Source: an uncultured Thiotrichaceae bacterium
Lineage (GTDB): Bacteria; Pseudomonadota; Gammaproteobacteria; Thiotrichales; Thiotrichaceae
Length of the DNA stretch: 10,086 nucleotides
Reading direction: 5' to 3'
NCBI GenBank assembly: GCA_938038645.1
Contig: CALHTA010000296.1
Coordinates: 1 to 10,086 of the forward strand
Shown: one piece after another, positions 1 to 6,258 of the stretch
How positions within the stretch are numbered: position 1 is the stretch's first letter
Layout: each line of letters opens with the position of its first letter
Program-made: the position numbers and the translations under genes
Notes under the pieces: model-generated
Told to the model about the DNA's origin: nothing
Databases searched by the model: none
The model's input: only the letters and a program-made list of their open reading frames with translations

Positions 1-2
1 TT

Positions 3-2420
3 GCAGGCTCTACTACAACCATTACAGCCAATGTATTTGGTGAAAACGGTTTTTTACATGCTTGGATTGATTGGAATGGAGATGGTGACTTTGACGATGC
101 TAATGAACAAATAGCAAAGGATATTCAAGATGGTAGCGTTAATGACACGGCTACCGAGATAGGCGTTATTTCGTTTGACGCATCAGTACCATTCACTATC
201 ACTGAGTCCCCTACTTTTATTCGTATACGTTGGTCAACCTCACCAGGTCTTCCTCCAGAAGGTCCCGCAACCGATGGTGAAACAGAGGATTACCAAGTAT
301 CTACCTCGGGTACACCACTATCTTGCGACATGAATGATTTGGGTCATGGCCTTTACTCAACAAGTGGTGTTTCAACAAATTCGCATGCATTGAGCTCTGA
401 AACGCTTATTTTTCAAGCGGCATTTGACAATGAAAGTTGGCAGGGCGAAATTAACGCATTCAAACTCAAAACCAGAGACGCAGACGGCAACGTCAAAGCA
501 AAGGTATGGTCTGCAAGCAACACCATGCAAAGAAGTGGACGCGATGTTTTCACTTACAAACCTGATGATTCCGTTGGAATACCGCTAAATTGGAAGCAGC
601 TGCAGCGTAGCCAAAAGCTCGCCCTTCGTGCTGGTCAAAAAGCGTCGATGGGAAAAGCAAGGTTAGCTTGGGTGAAAGGAAGTGACGCCAATGAAAGCCT
701 TAATGGCCCGCTAAGAATGCGTGAGAACATATTGGGTGACATTGTTCACTCCAACCTTAATCTTCGTGGCCGTTACACTAACTTTGGGTACAAACGACTT
801 GAAGGAGAAGAAGGCAGCAAGTACCCGAATTTCCTAGTGGAAAAGCGCAATACTGAAGACACCCTTTTTGTCGGCGCTAATGACGGTATGCTTCACGCAT
901 TTGATGCGAAAGATGGTGAGGAATTGTTTTCTTACATTCCTAATGACGTGCTGCCTAAAATCGCTAAAATAAGTAGCCCGAAATACGGTTGTGACGCGCT
1001 TGACTGCTTGCCGCATGAGTATTTGGTTGATGGTAAATCAAGCGTGGCCGATGCCTACTTTAATAATGAGTGGCATAACGTGCTTCTCGGTACTCTAGGG
1101 CTAGGTGGTAAAGCGATTTATGCGCTTGACGTCTCTAATCCCAAAAAATTTGCAGCAAAAGACGTGCTGTGGGAGATTTCTGCGGATCAAGCGCCTGACA
1201 ATCAGGAAATTTACGCAGAGCTGATGGGCTTAAGTGTTCCTGAGCCAATCGTTGTCAGAATGAAAAATGGCCAATGGGCAGCAATTGTTGCTAATGGGTA
1301 TGAAAGCCTGAGTGACCGTGCCGCCCTATTTATTATCGATATTGAAACCGGCAAGCTGATCAAGTCTATCGATACTGGCATGGGTTCAGCCACTGCAAAG
1401 AATGGCTTGTCTTCGCCCACGGCAGTTGATAGTGATGGAGATTATATTACTGACGTTATTTATGCCGGAGATCTTCAAGGGCATATGTGGGCATTTGATG
1501 TCAGCAGCAGCAATCCTGAAGAGTGGGGAAGCAAGTTCGGAGTACCTGTAGTGGTGCGTACAGCCAGAACGCTGAAGCTTTCTTCATCGCTTGTCGCGGC
1601 AGATGATGATGAGCCTGTGCCAGTGAAAACGATAGAAACAAGAACGCGTACTTCTTCTAATAAACCCACTCCAATGTTTAGATCTTGCATGGATTCAGCT
1701 TGTTTGAGACCTAAGCCTATTACGGCAAAGCCACAGGTAGGAAGAAACCCTGCGGGCGGATTAATGGTCTATTTTGGCACGGGAAAGTATACCGATTTAG
1801 GTGACAACTTTAAGACTAACCAAGATGGTCACTACGATACGTTCTATGGCTTACATGATAATGATCAACTCACTGACAAAAACAAGCTTGTAGAGCAAAC
1901 GATTATGCATGAGGTAGAAACGGGTTCTGGCATGAAGAGCCGAATTACTTCAATTAATCCTGTTAACTATCCTGAGCACCAAGGCTGGTTCATGAATTTA
2001 TTAACCCCTCCAGACAATGGCACTGATGGGGAGCAGGTTATCTCACAGGCCCTGCTGCGTGAGGGCCGATTAATTTTTGTGACGCTATCGCCTTCGCAAA
2101 GCGAATGTGCATGGGACGGCAGTAGTTGGGTTATGGAGCTCAATGCGCTCGATGGAAATCGCTTATCGGTTGCGCCAATCGACATGAATAACGATAAGGA
2201 ATTTACTAACGAGGACAGCTTTAATTATAACGGGAAGGAAACGATTATTTCTGGTGTAAAGAAAGAATCAGTCGGCATGTTGTTTGAGCCACCCGCCATT
2301 ATCACGCATAGCACGCGTATCGAGGGTAAGTACTTGACTGGAACGGGCGGCACCATTGAAATGCTTCGTGAATCTAACAGTCGTTTCTCCGGCCGTATGT
2401 CTTGGAAGAAATTAAGGTAA
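3..2420 (+). CDS. pilY1: PilY1-type pilus tip adhesin, 5'-truncated by window edge
   Basis: This is a calcium-dependent type IV pilus tip/biogenesis protein (Neisseria PilC / PilY1 family). It is secreted and sits at or near the pilus tip with the minor pilins. The frame is open from base 3, so the first Met (330) is internal; 805 residues are visible and the signal peptide is missing. Visible residues 1-97 form a GEVED-type domain: an Asp-rich loop WIDWNGDGDFDD (21-32) and the terminal DGETEDY (91-97). The PilC beta-propeller follows, with ILGDIVHSNL (243-252), LFVGANDGMLHAFD (288-301), GTLGLGGKAIYALDV (363-377), the loop DSDGDYITD (476-484) before YAGDLQGHMWAFD, and FGTGKY (591-596). The loop matches the known PilY1 calcium site in position and spacing. 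A poorly conserved Ser/Thr/Asp-rich insert with a Cys pair lies at about 520-567. The gene ends 2 nt before fimT. The family assignment is secure; the ligand is unknown. Confidence 0.93.
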   Translation, partial: AGSTTTITANVFGENGFLHAWIDWNGDGDFDDANEQIAKDIQDGSVNDTATEIGVISFDASVPFTITESPTFIRIRWSTSPGLPPEGPATDGETEDYQVSTSGTPLSCDMNDLGHGLYSTSGVSTNSHALSSETLIFQAAFDNESWQGEINAFKLKTRDADGNVKAKVWSASNTMQRSGRDVFTYKPDDSVGIPLNWKQLQRSQKLALRAGQKASMGKARLAWVKGSDANESLNGPLRMRENILGDIVHSNLNLRGRYTNFGYKRLEGEEGSKYPNFLVEKRNTEDTLFVGANDGMLHAFDAKDGEELFSYIPNDVLPKIAKISSPKYGCDALDCLPHEYLVDGKSSVADAYFNNEWHNVLLGTLGLGGKAIYALDVSNPKKFAAKDVLWEISADQAPDNQEIYAELMGLSVPEPIVVRMKNGQWAAIVANGYESLSDRAALFIIDIETGKLIKSIDTGMGSATAKNGLSSPTAVDSDGDYITDVIYAGDLQGHMWAFDVSSSNPEEWGSKFGVPVVVRTARTLKLSSSLVAADDDEPVPVKTIETRTRTSSNKPTPMFRSCMDSACLRPKPITAKPQVGRNPAGGLMVYFGTGKYTDLGDNFKTNQDGHYDTFYGLHDNDQLTDKNKLVEQTIMHEVETGSGMKSRITSINPVNYPEHQGWFMNLLTPPDNGTDGEQVISQALLREGRLIFVTLSPSQSECAWDGSSWVMELNALDGNRLSVAPIDMNNDKEFTNEDSFNYNGKETIISGVKKESVGMLFEPPAIITHSTRIEGKYLTGTGGTIEMLRESNSRFSGRMSWKKLR

Positions 2421-2422
2421 AT

Positions 2423-2953
2423 ATGAAACTTAAGCAGAACGGATTTACGTTAGTTGAGCTCCTGATGACCCTATCAATTGCTGTCATATTGATGGCAACG
2501 GTGACGCCTGGGCTGATTTCATTGCTGCGAGATAATCAAATGACGGCTCTGCACAATGATTTAATGTCTGACTTGGCGATAACACGAAGCACCGCTGTAA
2601 CTCGTGGTAATAACGCGACGTTATGTCCTAGTAATATCTCAGGAAATCAGTGTTTAAAGAAAGCGCAAATCTGGAGCTATGGATGGTTGGTATTTGATGA
2701 TTTAGATAACGATGGAACTATTGATACTAATGAAACGATTCTTGCCACGAAAAACAAACTGTCCAGCCGCCTTAAGATGATTGGAAATACGGACCGAATT
2801 ACTTTTGACCCTGAGGGTTCAGCCTATGGGTTTTCAGCACAGTTTGCATTTTGTGATAGTCGAGGTGAAGCAGGTAAAAGAGGCATGATCGTTTCAAACT
2901 CTGGCCGGAGTCGAGTCGCAGAACCTTATGAAATAAATGTGCGTTGCCCATGA
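2423..2953 (+). CDS. fimT: GspH/FimT-family minor pilin (FimT/FimU type)
   Basis: This is a 176-residue minor pilin, inserted in the inner membrane and then assembled in the pilus tip complex. The leader MKLKQNG is followed by FTLVELL, a standard prepilin peptidase site (cleavage G7/F8, Glu at mature +5). A hydrophobic helix follows to about residue 30. The FimT/FimU body shows TLCPS (66-70), WSYGWLVFDD (84-93) and a C-terminal NSGRSR (159-164). Cys 68, 77, 144 and 175 could form disulfides. I chose ATG 2423 over TTG 2402 because AAGG lies 5 nt upstream (2414-2417) and because the longer start would overlap pilY1 and add an atypical leader. It starts 2 nt after pilY1 and overlaps pilV by 4 nt, so it is co-transcribed. 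FimT and FimU cannot be told apart here. Confidence 0.88.
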   Translation: MKLKQNGFTLVELLMTLSIAVILMATVTPGLISLLRDNQMTALHNDLMSDLAITRSTAVTRGNNATLCPSNISGNQCLKKAQIWSYGWLVFDDLDNDGTIDTNETILATKNKLSSRLKMIGNTDRITFDPEGSAYGFSAQFAFCDSRGEAGKRGMIVSNSGRSRVAEPYEINVRCP

Positions 2954-3459
2954 ATCGATCTAATCCCAATAAAAACAATGGATTTACACTTTTCGAAGTC
3001 TTAATTGCTGTGATCGTTTTATCATTTGGCTTGCTAGGGACAGCAGGTATGCAAATCAAATCACAACAGTTCAACCGTTCCGCCTACTTTGAAACACAAG
3101 CCATTATTATTGCCCACGATATGTTAGAGCGGATACGGTCCAATGTCGCGGGACAGCGTGAAGGCTACTATCACATGCCAACCGCAACGAGACATTCGAC
3201 CTGTTACACCTTGGCGGGTTGTGACACGTTGCAGATGGCCCAGAACGATATGTTTGAGTGGACAGGTGAAGATACGGATAGCATATCAACCAAGTTACCT
3301 GGTGGTTCTGGCACTGTTTGCCTCGACACCTCCCCTGACGACGGTACACCCAACACGCCAAATTGTGATGGTTCTGGTGACACCTACGCGATTAAGATTT
3401 GGTGGAAAGATTCCGATGATTCAACCCGACGGGCAGTAATAACGGCGGCATTCAAATGA
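2950..3459 (+). CDS. pilV: type IV pilus minor pilin PilV
   Basis: This is a 169-residue minor pilin of the PilV family, expected in the tip complex that primes pilus assembly and connects to PilY1. The leader MNRSNPNKNNG is followed by FTLFEVLIAV (cleavage G11/F12, Glu16 at mature +5) and by SFGLLGTAGMQIKSQQ, the typical PilV start of the body. MLERIRSNVAGQREGYYHM (58-76) matches the family's drmRaN...YY region. Cys 85, 91, 124 and 139 can form two disulfides. The ATG at 2950 overlaps the fimT TGA as ATGA. A TTG two codons earlier (2944) is possible but less likely. No strong Shine-Dalgarno sequence is visible, which suggests translational coupling to fimT. The stop overlaps the pilW start in the same way. 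Confidence 0.88.
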   Translation: MNRSNPNKNNGFTLFEVLIAVIVLSFGLLGTAGMQIKSQQFNRSAYFETQAIIIAHDMLERIRSNVAGQREGYYHMPTATRHSTCYTLAGCDTLQMAQNDMFEWTGEDTDSISTKLPGGSGTVCLDTSPDDGTPNTPNCDGSGDTYAIKIWWKDSDDSTRRAVITAAFK

Positions 3460-4586
3460 GCATCTTTACAATAAATAAAAAACGCCATCAGCAGGGCCTG
3501 ACCTTAATTGAATTATTGATAGCCATGATTTTAGGAATCATTGTCATTGGCGGGATTTCCCAAGTGTTTATGGCTACGAAGCGCGCTAATAACATTCTTA
3601 TTGCTGAAACAGAGCTCCAAGAGAATGCAAGATTTGCATTTTCAGTGATAACCAATATCGTTCAAAAAGCCGGTAATTTGGGCTGTAAATCACCCTCAGA
3701 GTTAAATGTTAAGTCGCTCTTGAATTTCAATGAAGGCACATTTCGCCCTTGGATAGCCATTGAAGGCTGGGAAGCTAAAAACACCGGTCAAGGCGATGCT
3801 TATACCACGGCTGTTGACGCTAAGGTCTTGGTTACACCGAACTCTCATTGGTCAGGAACCAGCGATGCGGTCTTGGATGATGGGATTCGCTCAGTGAGAA
3901 ACTCAGACATTTTAAAAGTTTGGCACACTGCCGATAAGTCTGGAACGATTAATACGGTAACCGCTGATGAAATGACCTTTTCTGAGATAGATCTTGAACA
4001 AGGCGATGTCGTGGTTCTGAATGACTGTAAAACCATTACTTTTGCCCAAGCCTGTGCATGCGACACTGCTGATGGCACTCCCTGCTCCAGCACGGATCAG
4101 CGTGTTGAGATATCTCCTGCAGCCTGCAGTAATCCGGGTAACACCGCGTTTAACCCAGCCGGCATTAATATTGCAACGGCTAGTCTTCAAGTCCTCAAGC
4201 AGTCAGTTTTCTACATCGGTAAACGCAATCAAGAACACAGTAATTTATCTTCTCTGTTTGTACACAAGCTTGGCAATGACGGAAAACTTGGGCAAAGCGA
4301 GGAGATACTTGAAGGTTTAGAAAGCATGCAAATCTTCTACGGTGAAGACACCAACAATAACAAATCTCCTAATTATTATGTGAGTGCTGATGAAGTCAGC
4401 GATTGGAGAAATGTCGTCAGCATTCGATTGAGCTTGCTGCTTCGCTCTTTCAAAGACAACCTGTTAACAGAACCACAAAATATTAATTTTAATGGTGTGA
4501 AAGTATCGATTCCTGAAAATGACAGCTATCTGCGTCGGGTCTATACCTCCACTATCGCACTTCGAAACCGAAATATCGGATACTAG
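3456..4586 (+). CDS. pilW: type IV pilus minor pilin PilW
   Basis: This is a 376-residue minor pilin, the largest of the set, as usual for PilW. The leader MSIFTINKKRHQQG is followed by LTLIELLIAM: cleavage G14/L15, with Leu instead of Phe at mature +1 and Glu19 at +5. The family signature ELQENARFAFSVI...AGNLGC is at residues 53-77. FYGEDTNNNKSPNYYVSADEV corresponds to the usual yGvDtdgDg..vd.Y.sa segment, although the acidic loop is degenerate here. The C-terminal YLRRVYTSTIALRNRN is the usual PilW ending. Cys 191, 200, 202, 210 and 224 form a Cys-rich patch. The start overlaps the pilV stop (ATGA), and pilX follows after 8 nt. Confidence 0.92.
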   Translation: MSIFTINKKRHQQGLTLIELLIAMILGIIVIGGISQVFMATKRANNILIAETELQENARFAFSVITNIVQKAGNLGCKSPSELNVKSLLNFNEGTFRPWIAIEGWEAKNTGQGDAYTTAVDAKVLVTPNSHWSGTSDAVLDDGIRSVRNSDILKVWHTADKSGTINTVTADEMTFSEIDLEQGDVVVLNDCKTITFAQACACDTADGTPCSSTDQRVEISPAACSNPGNTAFNPAGINIATASLQVLKQSVFYIGKRNQEHSNLSSLFVHKLGNDGKLGQSEEILEGLESMQIFYGEDTNNNKSPNYYVSADEVSDWRNVVSIRLSLLLRSFKDNLLTEPQNINFNGVKVSIPENDSYLRRVYTSTIALRNRNIGY

Positions 4587-4594
4587 AGCGACAT

Positions 4595-5113
4595 ATGAAA
4601 ATAAAACAACGTCAACTATCTGGAAAAAAACAATCCGGTGCTGTATTGGTTCTAGGACTCACTTTAATTATGGTGCTGTCTGTTATTGTCATCTCTTCGG
4701 CAAGAACGACCGTTTTGCAGCAAAAAATGTCGGCTAACTTACGAGATAAAGAGTTGGCGTTTCAGTCTGCTGAGTCTGCATTAAACGCAGGAGAAGCTTA
4801 TATCCAAAGTACGCGCCAGGAAGAGATAGCGGGCAATTTCTCTAATACAAACGGTCTATTTATCTTTGACCAAGACCGTGTGCTTGATAACGAGATGGCT
4901 TGGGAGAACTTGGGTGCCATTGAGGCACAGACACTGCATCAAGTGATTGAAAAGCCAGTTTACATAATCGAAGAGCTTCCTGAAATTGAGGTAGAAGGAA
5001 ATACTCTCTCAATCCCTCGCCCTATCACGAATCAACATTTTCGTATCACGTCGAAATCTAAAGGCGGGACTAAATCATCGCTTAGTGTTTTACAAAGCAT
5101 GTACAAGAAATAA
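4595..5113 (+). CDS. pilX: type IV pilus minor pilin PilX
   Basis: This is a 172-residue minor pilin with a PilX N-terminal domain. The leader MKIKQRQLSGKKQSG is followed by AVLVLGLTLIMVLSVIVIS. There is Leu rather than Glu at mature +5, as expected for PilX (and for the analogous GspK), which is placed at the very tip. QQKMSANLRDKELAFQSAES (42-61) matches the conserved lqekmagn.rd...AfqaAE segment. HFRITSKSKGGTKSSLSVLQ close to the end is the usual PilX C-terminus. No cysteine is present, unlike the other minor pilins here. It starts 8 nt after pilW with only a weak AGAG that overlaps the pilW stop, so coupling is likely. It is the last clear gene of the operon; no pilE follows. Confidence 0.88.
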   Translation: MKIKQRQLSGKKQSGAVLVLGLTLIMVLSVIVISSARTTVLQQKMSANLRDKELAFQSAESALNAGEAYIQSTRQEEIAGNFSNTNGLFIFDQDRVLDNEMAWENLGAIEAQTLHQVIEKPVYIIEELPEIEVEGNTLSIPRPITNQHFRITSKSKGGTKSSLSVLQSMYKK

Positions 5114-5131
5114 GTTTAAGGAAAGAATTTG

Positions 5132-5197
5132 ATAAGCGCTGAGCTTATTTTGGTGTTGGTTGCGCTTAACTTTATAAGCGATGCGATTCACCAAAAT
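5132..5197. repeat. nested, mutually exclusive inverted repeats
   Basis: There is a perfect 9-bp dyad, ATTTTGGTG (5147-5155) with CACCAAAAT (5189-5197). Inside it is a 6-bp hairpin, CGCTTA (5163-5168) with TAAGCG (5175-5180), loop of 6. Upstream is ATAAGC (5132-5137) with GCTTAT (5143-5148), loop of 5. TAAGCGC (5133-5139) can instead pair with GCGCTTA (5162-5168), which would break the other hairpins. The complementarity is seen directly. Whether it acts as an RNA switch, an operator or a weak terminator is inference. Confidence 0.6.
5150..5178 (+). promoter_or_regulatory. possible sigma70-like promoter
   Basis: TTGGTG (5150-5155, 3 of 6 matches to TTGACA) is followed after 17 nt by TATAAG (5173-5178, 5 of 6 matches to TATAAT). 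Transcription would start near 5185 and could end at the terminator at 5326-5351, giving an RNA of about 165 nt. The -35 is poor, and such matches arise by chance in AT-rich DNA. Confidence 0.22.
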
Positions 5198-5351
5198 TGC
5201 TGACCTAGAACGACTCACCATAGTGGTTCTAACTGCAACAAAACCTGGGGCAAGGACTGCTCGGGCCTTGGTTCTCCCTGCACTTGGGACGAGCCATCAA
5301 AATAATCGCTTTGGCGATAATTTTAGGGCGGCTTTTTAGCCGCCCTTTTTT
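5185..5351 (+). ncRNA. candidate small structured RNA
   Basis: If the weak promoter at 5150-5178 is real, the transcript would carry three stem-loops: TAGAAC/GTTCTA (5206-5211 with 5226-5231), CAAGG/CCTTG (5251-5255 with 5266-5270), and GCTCG/CGAGC (5259-5263 with 5290-5294) enclosing TCCC/GGGA. The second and third are partly exclusive. It would end at a strong terminator at 5326-5351. I recognise no known RNA family. The same bases could simply be the 3' UTR of the pilus operon. Confidence 0.2.
5326..5351 (+). terminator. rho-independent terminator of the pilus operon
   Basis: GGGCGGCT (5326-5333) pairs perfectly with AGCCGCCC (5338-5345) over a TTTT loop, followed by six T (5346-5351). 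It lies 212 nt after the pilX stop, so it ends the pilus transcript or any RNA made in the intergenic stretch. Confidence 0.9.
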
Positions 5352-5361
5352 CGTGCAAAAA

Positions 5362-5387
5362 ACTCCCTGTAACAAGTCACAGGGAGT
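5362..5387. terminator. bidirectional terminator between convergent genes
   Basis: ACTCCCTGT (5362-5370) pairs with ACAGGGAGT (5379-5387). Two further pairs (one is G-U on the minus-strand RNA) can extend the stem to a 4-nt loop. On the minus strand it is followed by six T (complement of 5357-5362) and ends the SGNH-protein transcript just past its stop at 5395. On the plus strand a run of seven T follows (5390-5396), so it also backs up the terminator at 5326-5351. Confidence 0.88.
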
Positions 5388-5394
5388 CCTTTTT

Positions 5395-6228
5395 TTACTT
5401 CAGTGATGCAAGTGCTGCACTTGAGAATATTTTCTCCCCAACATAACTTGCCCCAGGCTTTGTTAAATGCCCCCCGTCAAAAGAGATTAACTCACCTTTT
5501 GGTGTGAACACTGGACACGTATTTTGGCCTTCACCGCAGATCAACGCATACTGATCCACAAACACGTGAGCAGGTAAATATTGTTTCATTTGTTGATTGG
5601 CATTAAGAAATTTTTCATTGATAGGATTTCTAAGTGCTTTGCGCTTATCCGCCGTCATTCTTAAATAATGACGCAGCGAGATTTTGCCAAAGCTCTTACG
5701 ACCCAAAACAACGATTTTCTGATTTGCATCTAACTGCAAATTAGCAATGGTTTGCGGTAACTGTGACACCGCCCAATCGCGCCATAGTGCTGCAAGAATG
5801 ACAATATCCGCTTTTTCAATTTGCGCTTTAGATTTACTAAGTGTTTCTACACTTTCACAAAAAGCCCTATCTTTACTTTCAACACCTGACTGTGAAGGAT
5901 CCCCTAAAAAGGGCTGGCACTTTGCCGGTATGTGGCGGGTACGCACCTGAAACCCATTTAGAAACTGGTGTTCCATTGCACTATTAACAAAATCCTGAGC
6001 CTGACTATCCCCGATAATCAGTAATTTTTTTCGTGGATCATTCGCATCAAATGCTTTGTTTTGAAACTTTCCAAACTCAGCTCGTACGTATTGCTTGTTA
6101 ATGGCAGGGTTTGCCGCCTTTAGTAAATCCTGATTGTTAGCCTGCGCCGTATTAAGCGACATGGCCAATGAGAATAAACCGATTGCTAGCCCTAATCCAT
6201 AACCTGAAGTATTTGATTGATTTTTCAT
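5395..6228 (-). CDS. secreted SGNH-hydrolase-like protein, partner of the AT3 acyltransferase
   Basis: This is a 277-residue periplasmic protein. A signal peptide of about 30 residues has a hydrophobic core at 10-25 and a likely cleavage after AQA. The SGNH fold is indicated by block I IIGDSQAQDF (71-80, nucleophile Ser75), IVILAALWRDW (142-152), and the C-terminal catalytic pair in DGGHLTKPGA (Asp251, His254). Cys 104, 124, 231 and 238 could form disulfides. It resembles the SGNH domain found at the C-terminus of many AT3 acyltransferases, which completes transfer of an acetyl group to a glycan outside the membrane. Here it is a separate gene 30 nt after the AT3 gene. The translation start follows GGGGG (6235-6239) by 6 nt, an atypical Shine-Dalgarno sequence. 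Acetyl transfer is inferred from the neighbour; an esterase is the alternative. Confidence 0.8.
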   Translation of the reverse strand: MKNQSNTSGYGLGLAIGLFSLAMSLNTAQANNQDLLKAANPAINKQYVRAEFGKFQNKAFDANDPRKKLLIIGDSQAQDFVNSAMEHQFLNGFQVRTRHIPAKCQPFLGDPSQSGVESKDRAFCESVETLSKSKAQIEKADIVILAALWRDWAVSQLPQTIANLQLDANQKIVVLGRKSFGKISLRHYLRMTADKRKALRNPINEKFLNANQQMKQYLPAHVFVDQYALICGEGQNTCPVFTPKGELISFDGGHLTKPGASYVGEKIFSSAALASLK

Positions 6229-6258
6229 ATTTAACCCCCGTTATTGAAAAGAATGTGA

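Larger units (their letters stand above)
5114..5325. other. dyad-rich intergenic stretch after pilX
   Basis: No recognised gene lies here. In the pilX frame, a short reading frame starts at TTG 5129. It has an AAGGA Shine-Dalgarno sequence (5118-5122) 6 nt upstream and encodes a 24-residue hydrophobic peptide (MISAELILVLVALNF and so on) ending ..HQNC at TGA 5201. The same frame stays open after TGA for 33 codons, to TAA 5303, and would encode a Cys/Trp/Gly-rich tail (CNKTWGKDCSGLGSPCTW). Several stem-loops cover the same bases (5132-5148, 5147-5197, 5206-5231, 5259-5294). It may be a 3' UTR, a small RNA gene, or a small or broken gene; I cannot decide which. Confidence 0.4.

Noticed and set aside
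2402..2422. Longer fimT start at TTG 2402
   Set aside because: It would overlap pilY1 and place an extra seven residues before a normal prepilin leader; ATG 2423 has its own AAGG.
3143..3439. 98-codon frame on the plus strand inside pilV
   Set aside because: Out-of-frame shadow of pilV, which has a clear prepilin leader and family motifs.
5201..5236. Bacterial SECIS element directing selenocysteine at TGA 5201
   Set aside because: A hairpin (5206-5231) follows the TGA at a plausible distance, but the apical loop lacks the expected GU feature and the stem is bulged. Kept only as one option in the small-frame finding.
5162..5236. Integron attC-like site (GCTTAAC core at 5164-5170)
   Set aside because: There is no matching GTTRRRY partner core at the right distance, and no integrase or cassette genes nearby.
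5181..5339. Plus-strand frame from ATG 5181, 52 codons
   Set aside because: It has no Shine-Dalgarno sequence and runs into the terminator hairpin at 5326-5345; its composition is low in informative motifs.
6229..6258. AT3 and SGNH genes as one gene broken by a frameshift
   Set aside because: The second gene has a complete signal peptide, its own start and a ribosome site, so a recent break of a fused gene is unlikely.
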